A stretch of 11,446 nucleotides of DNA, from positions 1 through 11,446 of the forward strand of contig JAEWHU010000301.1 of assembly GCA_023387635.1 (NCBI GenBank), given 5' to 3'. The translations under genes and the position numbers were made by a program. Source of the DNA: Bacillota bacterium. Its GTDB lineage: Bacteria > Bacillota > Clostridia > Lachnospirales > Lachnospiraceae. This document shows, one piece after another, positions 1 to 7,500 of this stretch (the first letter of the stretch is position 1; every line of letters starts with the position of its first letter). The notes under the pieces were generated by a model. It saw only the letters and a program-made list of their open reading frames with translations, ran no database searches and was not told the origin of the DNA.

Positions 1-40
1 ATATAAACCTTAAGGTTAATTGGATAGAATGAATATAAAT

Positions 41-92
41 AGGAGTTTTTGAAAATAGATGAGTAATCTATTTTGCAAGAGCTCCTTTTATA
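41..92 (+). terminator. Intrinsic terminator of a gene off the left edge
   Basis: The arm 41-60 pairs with 66-86 around a five-base loop (GAGTA, 61-65). There are 20 base pairs with two G-U pairs and a single bulged G at 75, and the inner nine (AAAATAGAT/ATCTATTTT) are perfect. The right arm runs straight into TTTTATATTCT. This is the form of a rho-independent terminator on the plus strand. It implies a plus-strand transcription unit ending just before the window, so the genes at 463 onward begin a new unit. Confidence 0.8.
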
Positions 93-156
93 TTCTATTA
101 GAATTAGATGGACTTGATTGGCTTCAATAGTCCTTGTTGAAATTTGTCTAAACAGA

Positions 157-185
157 TTGACATAGTTCGCCTTAAAGAATACAAT
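157..185 (+). promoter_or_regulatory. Sigma-A-type promoter driving the short structured RNA
   Basis: TTGACA at 157-162 is a perfect -35 box. A 17-base spacer leads to TACAAT at 180-185, which matches the -10 consensus at five of six positions. Transcription would start near A192. The -10 box lies inside a perfect DNA palindrome (AATACAA at 178-184, TTGTATT at 188-194) that could be an operator but lies mostly upstream of the predicted transcript. TGTC (145-148) and GACA (159-162) form another small inverted repeat over the -35 box. Confidence 0.75.
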
Positions 186-191
186 ATTTGT

Positions 192-282
192 ATTGGCAAA
201 GTAGACGAAAGTCTATGGTAGGGCCTTTAAAATGGTAGCCAGTTACACATATATAGCATTGCCAGTGGCAGTGCATTTTTTT
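192..282 (+). ncRNA. Short structured leader RNA, riboswitch-like attenuator
   Basis: From the predicted start at 192 the RNA has: TTGGCAA (193-199); a five-pair hairpin with a GAAA loop (202-206 with 211-215); two copies of ATGGTAG (215-221 and 232-238) flanking GGCC; then GCCAG (238-242) and a terminator. The 5' segment 193-197 can pair with 238-242, closing a roughly 50-base domain. Alternatively, 193-199 can pair over seven positions with 259-265, the left arm and loop of the terminator, and so block it. Two exclusive pairings of one segment are the usual logic of a transcriptional riboswitch or attenuator. The order GGCAAA, GAAA-capped hairpin, GGTAGCC-AGTTAC recalls cyclic-di-GMP-I (GEMM) RNAs, but their GACGCAAAGCC stretch is missing. 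Guanidine-IV (mepA) is another clostridial family worth comparing. Family assignment is unresolved; an sRNA is also possible. Confidence 0.5.
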
Positions 283-283
283 G
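256..283 (+). terminator. Terminator of the leader RNA
   Basis: GCATTGCC (256-263) pairs with GGCAGTGC (267-274) around a three-base AGT loop, eight pairs with one G-U, followed by A and seven T (276-282). It is a compact, strong intrinsic terminator. Part of its left arm can also pair with the 5' end of the same RNA (193-199), which is what makes the leader look like a regulated attenuator. Confidence 0.85.
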
Positions 284-301
284 TTTAAGGGGACAGAATA
301 A

Positions 302-409
302 TTGAAGGTTACACCTCAATTTATACCAAAGGACCCAAAAAAGCTGGAAGATGGAATATCACAGGCGAATATAAAAACTATAGAAAAAAGATGCAATTTA
401 GTGAGATAG
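302..409 (+). CDS. Possible 35-residue peptide or gene remnant after the attenuator
   Basis: A TTG at 302 follows AAGGGG (287-292) at a spacing of nine bases and opens a 35-codon frame ending in TAG at 407-409; an in-frame TAA lies directly upstream at 299-301. The product would be hydrophilic and lysine-rich, beginning with K-V-T-P-Q-F-I-P-K-D-P-K-K and ending C-N-L-V-R. I do not recognise it. It sits where the gene governed by the upstream attenuator should begin, so it may be a real small peptide or the 5' stump of a gene cut short when the downstream operon arrived. Chance is a serious alternative at this length and with a TTG start. No signal peptide or membrane segment is visible. Confidence 0.3.
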   Translation: MKVTPQFIPKDPKKLEDGISQANIKTIEKRCNLVR

Positions 410-439
410 ACACATCCTGTCATCCCCACAATGTATAAT
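409..439 (+). promoter_or_regulatory. Probable operon promoter with candidate operator repeats
   Basis: TATAAT at 434-439 is a perfect -10 box and would start transcription near 446, giving a leader under 20 bases before the regulator gene at 463. No good -35 box is found at 16-19 bases upstream; TAGACA at 407-412 is 21 bases away. Where the -35 should be there is GACA (409-412), five bases, TGTC (418-421), plus a direct repeat CATCC at 413-417 and 421-425, eight bases apart. A good -10 with a missing -35 and repeats in between suggests a regulated promoter, possibly controlled by the WYL protein encoded just downstream. The regulator link is inference. Confidence 0.55.
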
Positions 440-462
440 GATAGTATAACTAGGAGGTGTTT

Positions 463-1416
463 ATGGAAAGCATAAAAATTGATAAAATCGAAAGAGTGCT
501 TGGAATATACACGAAGCTTATGAATGGATATTTGGTTAACAAGGCAGAAGAAAGTGTTAATTATAGTGTGAATGAACGCAGCATACAAAGGGATATTGAT
601 GATATTCGTAAATATCTTGAAGCCGATGGCGTTAGGAACGGCTGTATTAATTCCGTTATTTATGACCGTATTGGTAAAGGCTATCGCCTGGAACAGATAT
701 ATAAGATGAAATTTTCTAATAGTGAGGTATTAGCACTATGTAAAATATTATTGGATAGTAGGGCATTTACCAAATCAGAAATGGCAGGAATGTTGGATAA
801 ACTCATATCATGCTGTGTTCCAAAATCAAATCAAAAATTAATAACAGACCTCATTAGTAATGAGGAATTTCATTATGTAGAGCCGCGGCATAAAACACAT
901 TTTATAGATACGATGTGGGATATAGGACAAGCCATTCGTGGTTGCAATTACATAGAAATTAAATATGAAAGGATAAAAGATAAAGCTGTAGTAAAGAGAA
1001 AACTAGAGCCTGTGGCTATTATGTTTTCAGAGTATTATTTCTATCTGACAGCGTTTATTGATGATGAGGATGTGAGGAAGGATTTTGATGTAATAAATGA
1101 CTCTTTCCCTACCATATACCGTATTGATCGTATAAAGAATCTGACTGTGTTGGATGAAAAGTTTCACATACCATATAGCAGCCGATTCCAGGAGGGAGAG
1201 TTTAGAAAACGAATCCAATTTATGTATGGTGGAAAATTGCAAAAAGTGAAATTCAAATATTCGGGAGTGGATATTGATGCTGTTCTTGATAGATTACCAA
1301 CGGCACAAGTTTTGAGTGAAGAAAATGGCACTTATACAGTTTGTGCTGAAGTGTTTGGAAAGGGTATTGATATGTGGCTTAAGAGTCAAGGAACATTGGT
1401 CGAAATAATATCGTAA
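463..1416 (+). CDS. WYL-domain transcriptional regulator with N-terminal HTH
   Basis: A 317-residue regulator of the WYL class, which binds DNA with an N-terminal helix-turn-helix and senses a ligand, often a nucleotide or nucleic acid, with the WYL domain. The HTH region is within about residues 1-60, with the typical recognition-helix pattern around V-N-E-R-S-I-Q-R-D-I. The WYL domain runs from about 150 to 230: I-E-I-K-Y-E, then E-P-V-A-I with Y-Y-F-Y-L in the WYL position, then Y-R-I-D-R-I carrying the conserved arginine. The last 80 residues fit the WCX extension. The ATG at 463 is chosen because AGGAGG (452-457) lies five bases upstream; an in-frame GTG at 457 overlaps that site. It leads the operon, 17 bases before the next gene, and is a likely switch for the whole module. 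Many WYL proteins control defence loci. Its target here is inferred, not seen. Confidence 0.88.
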   Translation: MESIKIDKIERVLGIYTKLMNGYLVNKAEESVNYSVNERSIQRDIDDIRKYLEADGVRNGCINSVIYDRIGKGYRLEQIYKMKFSNSEVLALCKILLDSRAFTKSEMAGMLDKLISCCVPKSNQKLITDLISNEEFHYVEPRHKTHFIDTMWDIGQAIRGCNYIEIKYERIKDKAVVKRKLEPVAIMFSEYYFYLTAFIDDEDVRKDFDVINDSFPTIYRIDRIKNLTVLDEKFHIPYSSRFQEGEFRKRIQFMYGGKLQKVKFKYSGVDIDAVLDRLPTAQVLSEENGTYTVCAEVFGKGIDMWLKSQGTLVEIIS

Positions 1417-1433
1417 CAAGGAGGAAGTGGTGC

Positions 1434-2243
1434 ATGAATCGTAATAAAGTGAAAATTGTATGTAATGAAAATATTAATAGCATATCTTATTATTTTCAGA
1501 ATGAACGTTCTAAATGGATACGAGTATCTAATTCCTCGGAACTTTCAAGAAAGGAGTACATATTTACAACTATAAGGGAAAAAGCAACTGATATTTTGGG
1601 AATCATAAATGAAATATATAATCCTGGAAATAGAGGTGTTGATATATTTTTTGAAGGCTCTGATGATGATTTTTCTATTCTTTGCAACGCTATAAAAAGA
1701 GATTTCTCAGAAGATAACATAACTTGCAAACAGAAAAAAATGAAAATTGCAGTCGCTGGAAAAATTGGATCAGGGAAGACAACCTTAATAACAGAATTAG
1801 AAAAATTTCTTAACGTGCATTATGAAAAATGCATGAATAAAGAATATGTAATTTATAGTGATAAAAAGGGAAACTCGGAATGGTATGATTTGAACGGAAT
1901 CGATTTAGGAATAGAGAATATAGAACAAACCAAGGACGTAATCGATAAACTTGCTAAAAATGGACTGACAACCGTTGTATATTGTTTTAGCACAAGTAAA
2001 ATTGAAGAATTGGAAGAAAAGTTGATTCTATATATAAGAGAAACCTATCCCGAGATTGAAATCCTTATAGCATTAACATCTTGTATATACGATGAGGGAC
2101 TGTTGTTTGCTGAACAATTAAGTACAAATCTAATGCAGACAAAAGTAATTCCTATACTTGCAAAGGAATTAAAAACAAGAGAAGGTATCATTCCAGCATT
2201 TGGACTTGACCAAATAGTAAGATATATATTTGAGGGGCGATAA
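1434..2243 (+). CDS. Degenerate GTPase-fold protein with unassigned N-terminal domain
   Basis: The 269-residue product has two parts. Residues 1-100 form a domain I do not recognise, with V-S-N-S-S-E-L-S-R-K (31-40) and N-P-G-N-R-G-V-D-I (63-71) standing out. Residues 103-269 are a P-loop NTPase-like domain related to the two GTPases that follow: G1 G-K-I-G-S-G-K-T-T (109-117), a G3-like D-L-N-G (152-155), T-S-C in the G4 position (215-217), and L-A-K (242-244) with K-T-R (247-249) and A-F-G-L-D-Q. The usual switch-I threonine is not apparent and the domain is shorter, so it may bind nucleotide without hydrolysing it well, acting as a partner or regulator of its neighbours. A GAGG site precedes the ATG by nine bases (1421-1424). 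The stop codon is one base before the next gene's start, so translation is probably coupled. No signal peptide or membrane span. Confidence 0.7.
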   Translation: MNRNKVKIVCNENINSISYYFQNERSKWIRVSNSSELSRKEYIFTTIREKATDILGIINEIYNPGNRGVDIFFEGSDDDFSILCNAIKRDFSEDNITCKQKKMKIAVAGKIGSGKTTLITELEKFLNVHYEKCMNKEYVIYSDKKGNSEWYDLNGIDLGIENIEQTKDVIDKLAKNGLTTVVYCFSTSKIEELEEKLILYIRETYPEIEILIALTSCIYDEGLLFAEQLSTNLMQTKVIPILAKELKTREGIIPAFGLDQIVRYIFEGR

Positions 2244-2244
2244 T

Positions 2245-3300
2245 TTGGATAATTTAAATTTAGTTATTATGGGAAAAACAGGTGCCGGTAAAAGTACCCT
2301 TATAAATGCTATCCTTAAAGAAGATTTAGCACCTACGGGTAGTGGTCAAGCAGTTACGAAGGAAAACAAAGTGTATTCTAAGAGCATGCTTCTACCGCTT
2401 GGAAGTGCCGATAAACAATCTGGACACTACGGTATGATAGGAAAAAAACTGAACTTATATGACACGGTAGGATTGGAAATTGATACTACTATAACCAGAA
2501 ATACATTAGAGAGTATACAAAAATACATAATAAAAGCACAAGCTGGGGAGAAAGAAAACGATATTACACTTGTTTGGTTTTGTGTAAATTGTCAAAGTAG
2601 TCGCTTTGAAAAGTATGAATTAGAATTGATTAAGGAACTCATGGTGGAATATGAAATTCCTTTTGTTATTGTAATAACAAGGTGTTATACAGGAGAAAAA
2701 GGAGAACTTGAAAAGCAGATAGAAAGTGATTTACCCGAAATATCTGTTATGAGAGTATTGGCAAAAGATTATAAGACAAGAGGAGGTTCTGTAACCGCTT
2801 TTGGAATACAAGAACTGATTCGTAAATCTGTCATTGATTATGATAAAAATAAAGTGAGCATTTTAGAAAATAAATTGGACAGACTGATTAGAGATAGGCA
2901 AAGTAAAATTCAAGAATTAAGAGGAAAAGGTAAGAAGTGCATTGAAAACTATGGAGATAAGGCCTTGAAAATTGGGTTTGTTCCAGTTGGGTGTATTCCA
3001 ATTGTACATGGAATGTGTGTCAAGATGCTTATGGATCTGAATAAGATGGTTGGAATAAATTCCGCAAAAGGGTTTGCGACTGATGTTTTTGTTAACGCTG
3101 TCGCTGGTGCTATTGCAACACCTCTGATGGGCATTCCACTACTTAGTGCTCCAATTGCCAAAGCTTATGTTGAGGTAGTAGGAGAAGCATATTTGGATTC
3201 TCTTATGTGTGTAATTGAGAGGTCAAGTGATACCGAACTTAAAAACAATGACTTGATGTCGAAACGAATTAGAGAAGAACTGCAAAAACGTAAAGGATAA
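2245..3300 (+). CDS. Era/IRG-like GTPase with glycine-rich hydrophobic C-terminal region
   Basis: A 351-residue GTPase of the TRAFAC class. Visible motifs are G1 G-K-T-G-A-G-K-S-T (10-18), likely switch-I T38 within A-V-T-K-E, G3 D-T-V-G (73-76), T-R-C (145-147) in place of the usual N/T-K-x-D, and L-A-K (172-174) followed by K-T-R. The C-terminal region has two hydrophobic stretches, about 240-262 and a glycine/alanine-rich 281-312, like the membrane-associated tail (DUF697-like) of some GTPases; this would let it dock on or perturb a membrane (inference). The start is TTG at 2245, with GAGGGG (2232-2237) seven bases upstream, one base after the previous stop. An alternative in-frame TTG at 2230 would overlap that gene and lacks a clear site. 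It is the best-preserved GTPase candidate for membrane contact in this operon. Confidence 0.82.
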   Translation: MDNLNLVIMGKTGAGKSTLINAILKEDLAPTGSGQAVTKENKVYSKSMLLPLGSADKQSGHYGMIGKKLNLYDTVGLEIDTTITRNTLESIQKYIIKAQAGEKENDITLVWFCVNCQSSRFEKYELELIKELMVEYEIPFVIVITRCYTGEKGELEKQIESDLPEISVMRVLAKDYKTRGGSVTAFGIQELIRKSVIDYDKNKVSILENKLDRLIRDRQSKIQELRGKGKKCIENYGDKALKIGFVPVGCIPIVHGMCVKMLMDLNKMVGINSAKGFATDVFVNAVAGAIATPLMGIPLLSAPIAKAYVEVVGEAYLDSLMCVIERSSDTELKNNDLMSKRIREELQKRKG

Positions 3301-3316
3301 ATGGAGGAGAATTGGA

Positions 3317-4507
3317 ATGAATGATTACACAAATGAACAGAAAATGAAAATGGAAGAAGACTCATTTAATAAAACGGTAGATAGCCTTGATAGAGATGAT
3401 CTACCCACAGCAAATATTATGGTGGCTGGAATAACTGGAACAGGAAAGAGTACCTTGTTAAATGCAGTCTTTGGCTCAGATCTGGCAGAAACGGGTAAAG
3501 GTAGACCTGTTACTGAACACATTAATGAATATAATAGTCCTAATGTACCAATACATATCTGGGATACGGTGGGCCTTGAACTTGATTCTGAGAAAACAAA
3601 AGAATCCATCAGAGCCATTAGGCAAACAATAGCAGACAAAGCATCATCAGATGATCAATTTGACCGTGTTCATGCTATCTGGTACTGCGTGAATTCTGGA
3701 AGTAGCAGGTACCAAGGGGCAGAGCTGGACTTTATAAAAAATCTTCATTCAATTGGAGTTCCATTCATCATTGTATTAACACAGTGTATTGGGGAAGAAG
3801 AAGAAATTAATGGGTTTGAAAATAAAATTAAAGAGATTAATGCATCTATGGGAATGGATGATATTGAAATAGTGCAAGTTTGTGCAAAGGAGTTTAAAAC
3901 CAGAGTATTTACAATTCCATCATTTGGATTGGATGAGCTAGTTGATACTACAATTAAGAAAATGCCTGATTTTATTAAAGGTGGATTTGTTGCGGCACAG
4001 AAAGTAAGTAAGGTTCAAAAAAGAGTTCAATGTGAAGATATTATTATTGATTATGTGAAAGCCGCAAAAGAAGGATTCTGGGATAAGGTACCACTTGTGA
4101 ATATTATGTCTGCAAACAAAAGAATAAAGAGTATGTTTAAGAAAATGGGAGAAATGTATAATACACAAGTTTCGTTAGAAGGAATTGAGAAAATTACAAA
4201 GGAGTCAGGGATTGACTTTGAAAATACATTCTTTGGCTTATTAAGTCCTATTGATATGGGATACAACAAAAAAGTAATGGCATTGTTAGATGCAAAAAAG
4301 AATGAGGGATTTGAGGTTAATGTTGGTGAGTTATCTAAGTCTGACCGAGTAGCAGTTATGATTGCATTTTATGGATATACATTTATTTCTGCTATTGAAG
4401 AGTTATGGGAGAAATTCACAGAAGATCAGTTAAAGGATATGGATATTGTTTGTAATAACTTAATAGACATTATTAACCGCATCCTTAAGGAAAAGGCAAA
4501 AAAATAA
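3317..4507 (+). CDS. Era-like GTPase, third paralogue of the operon
   Basis: A 396-residue GTPase. G1 is G-I-T-G-T-G-K-S-T (38-46), likely switch-I T66 in R-P-V-T-E-H, G3 D-T-V-G (83-86), T-Q-C (155-157) in the G4 position and C-A-K (189-191) in the G5 position, then E-F-K-T-R and S-F-G-L-D-E-L shared with the two upstream proteins. W-Y-C-V-N (122-126) followed by S-R-Y and E-L-D-F-I is also shared with the second GTPase. The C-terminal 190 residues are mostly helical-looking and charged, ending in a lysine-rich tail, with only short hydrophobic runs near W-D-K-V-P-L-V-N-I-M; no clear membrane span. The G4 motif is atypical, so GTP specificity needs testing. GGAGGA (3303-3308) is eight bases before the ATG; the gap from the upstream gene is 16 bases. 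Likely forms hetero-oligomers with the other two paralogues, by inference from tandem co-occurrence. Confidence 0.82.
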   Translation: MNDYTNEQKMKMEEDSFNKTVDSLDRDDLPTANIMVAGITGTGKSTLLNAVFGSDLAETGKGRPVTEHINEYNSPNVPIHIWDTVGLELDSEKTKESIRAIRQTIADKASSDDQFDRVHAIWYCVNSGSSRYQGAELDFIKNLHSIGVPFIIVLTQCIGEEEEINGFENKIKEINASMGMDDIEIVQVCAKEFKTRVFTIPSFGLDELVDTTIKKMPDFIKGGFVAAQKVSKVQKRVQCEDIIIDYVKAAKEGFWDKVPLVNIMSANKRIKSMFKKMGEMYNTQVSLEGIEKITKESGIDFENTFFGLLSPIDMGYNKKVMALLDAKKNEGFEVNVGELSKSDRVAVMIAFYGYTFISAIEELWEKFTEDQLKDMDIVCNNLIDIINRILKEKAKK

Positions 4508-4544
4508 AACTAATAATATACTGAATTAATTGGAGGTTTTATGC

Positions 4545-7500
4545 ATGGGCATATTGACAAATACAAAACAATTCTTGGCAAAAAAGACTACCGAAGTTGC
4601 TATAAAAGCAGCTGATGGTATAGCAGCAACTTCTGCATTAAGTCCTAAGCAATTAGAGCTTGTAGAGGATAAACGCAGGGCATATCTTGTGGAAAAGCCA
4701 GATATGGATAGTGATGACATTCAAGAACTGATTAAAAAAAATCTTGGCGCAGTTGGTATTGAAGTATATCAAGCTTATCTCGAACAGTTAAAAACTATCT
4801 ACAAACCGATGGATACTGCTATTGAGAACTTTGATGCTTTAAACCGTATCAGATATTTTGACATAACAAAATGGGTTACTGATGTAGAAGAAAAGAATCT
4901 GGATAAATTGGTTAATGTATACCAAGTGTTAAGTGAAGATAATTGCAATATTGCATTGATTTATCATAGAACAAAAGATAAGTGTGAAGTTACGCTTGGT
5001 GTTGTTAATACTGATATGGAACAACCAGATCCAGCAAAAGTTATTACTTACAACGATCGTTTGGCAAGTGCAATTCAAGGGAATTTTCCAGGAGTTGAAA
5101 TTAAGGAAAATCGAGGGAAAAAGGATAAGTTTGGTTTAGGTATTCCACATAATTTGCAATCTGCATTTAAAGGCAAAGATGGTGATGATGTGAAATCGGT
5201 AGCGATTGTCTCTAATCTGGCTTCTGAAAAATCAGAAGATTTTATAAGCCAAAGTATGGAAAAGCTATTAGATGGAATAGTTCCAAAGAATGAATCCGAA
5301 GATTATACCGTTGTTTTATTAGCTAAACCAATTAATAATCAGTTGGAGAAGAAAAACCGATTGTTCGAATTGTATTCTGCATTGATACCATATGCATCAT
5401 GGCAGACCAACTATACATATACAACATCTGACGCCATAAATTCATCTGCGAATTTAGGCGTGAATTTAGGAGTGAGCGCTGGAGTACAATCATCCATTGC
5501 TACGGCAAAAGGAACGAATCACGCAAGATTACATGAAGAAGATGAGAAGGATGGTAATTGGGAAAAATTAAAAAAAGGTATAAAAGGTCAAATAAAACAG
5601 GGACTTGGTATATATTCACCAATACAAGATACCAATACGACTACTAATACGAATGGCTATCAGGCCTCTGCTAATTTTGGAGTTTCTTTCTCACGTTCAT
5701 CTAGTGTGACGGCACAAATTGGTATTAATGAAGGAATTACACAGACATATGCCAATTATGGTGTTCAGCACACTCTTGAGATTATTGAAAGTCAGTTAAA
5801 AAGGCTTGAAGAGAGTTCGGCACTTGGAATGTGGGAATTTGCATCCTATGTGATTGCAAAAAGTCCGGTCATTGCTAATAATGTGGCACATATGTATTTG
5901 GCATTAACACAGGGTGAAGAGTCTTTCATGACTAAGGCAGCAGTTAATTTATGGGATGGCGAGGAAGAGAAAGATGATGCCCAGATAATACTGGCAAACG
6001 TGCAAAAACTTCAGCATCCTGTATTTGGCTTAAAAGATACACTAGGAGATGAGTGGTTGCTCTATCCAACTTTGGTAACACCATCCGCAAATCTTTCTGG
6101 TAAAGAATTGGCTAAATCCTTAAACTTTCCAAGAAAATCTGTGAGTGGCTTACCAGTGCTTGAGAGTGTCACGTTTGGTCGTGAGGTTCAAAAATTTACT
6201 TTAGATGATTCAAATGAAAGTACACGGGAAATAAGCGTAGGCAATGTTTATCATATGAGACATCAAGAAGAAAATAAAGTCAATCTTGATATAGATAGCA
6301 TAGCATCCCATGTGTTTGTGACTGGTTCAACAGGAACTGGAAAGTCAAATGCTATTTATCAGTTATTGGCAAAGTTGCAAGAACAAGAAGTTAAATTTCT
6401 TGTAGTTGAGCCAGCAAAAGGTGAGTATAAAAAAGTGTTTGGAGGAAAGTGTAATGTCTATGGTACGAATTTATCAAAATCTGAGTTGTTACGTACTAAT
6501 CCATTTTCATTCCCAAGTGAAATTCATGTTCTTGAGCATATAGATAGGCTTATTGAAATTTTTAATGCTTGTTGGCCTATGTATGCAGCGATGCCAGCAA
6601 TCTTAAAAGATGCTGTTGAGAAGAGCTACGAAAAGGTCGGATGGAATTTGAGAAGTTCAATATGTGAACCTTTAAGATTTCCCACATTTGCAGACCTAAT
6701 AGAAATGTTACCAGAAGTGTTGAACTCATCGCTTTATTCAGCAGATACAAAAAGTGATTATTCTGGTGCGTTGATTACAAGAGTGCAATCACTTACGAAT
6801 GGTATTAATGGGCAGATATTTTGTTCAAGTAAGGAATTAACCAATGAGGAATTATTTAAGAACAATGTTATTGTGGATTTAAGTAGAGTTGGTTCAAGCG
6901 AAACAAAGTCCTTGTTAATGGGAATTATAGTGATGAAACTCCAGGAATATCGCCTGCATCTTGATAAGATGAATGAGAAACTTCTTCATGTTACAGTGCT
7001 AGAAGAAGCACATAATTTGTTAAGAAAAACATCAATTGGTCAGTCACAAGAGGGTGCTAATCTTCAAGGAAAATCAGTTGAAATGATAACAAATTCAATT
7101 GCGGAAATGCGTACCTATGGAGAAGGATTCATTATAGCGGATCAGGCACCAGCTTTATTGGACGAAGCTGTAATAAGGAATACAAATACCAAGATCGTAC
7201 TTAGACTGCCAAATGAATCGGATAGACAATTGGTAGGAACTTCTATGGCATTAAATGAGAATCAGATTATTGAACTTGCAAAATTGCCAAAAGGTGTTGC
7301 CGCAGTTTACCAGAATGATTGGGTTGAAGCTGTCTTGTGTCAGTTTGAAAAATATGAGGATATAGCTCCATTCGATTATACAAAAAAAGAGGATGACAAT
7401 GTTATTGAACATTATCTAAAAAAAGTATTTGGTACTGATGATAATTATGAGATTAAAGCTGAAGATGCAGAAACAATAAGAGAATGGATTCGAAGTCTTA

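Noticed and set aside
6..17. Perfect 12-base palindrome AACCTTAAGGTT near the left edge
   Set aside because: Too short and isolated; its gene context lies outside the window, so an operator cannot be supported.
178..194. Hairpin AATACAA-TAT-TTGTATT as part of the riboswitch RNA
   Set aside because: It overlaps the -10 box and lies mostly upstream of the predicted transcription start; a DNA operator or chance is more likely.
316..588. Minus-strand 90-codon ORF over the regulator's promoter and start
   Set aside because: No ribosome binding site or recognisable domain; it runs across the plus-strand promoter and HTH coding sequence.
3325..3639. Minus-strand 104-codon ORF
   Set aside because: Lies wholly inside the third GTPase gene, whose motifs are clear; an antisense shadow.
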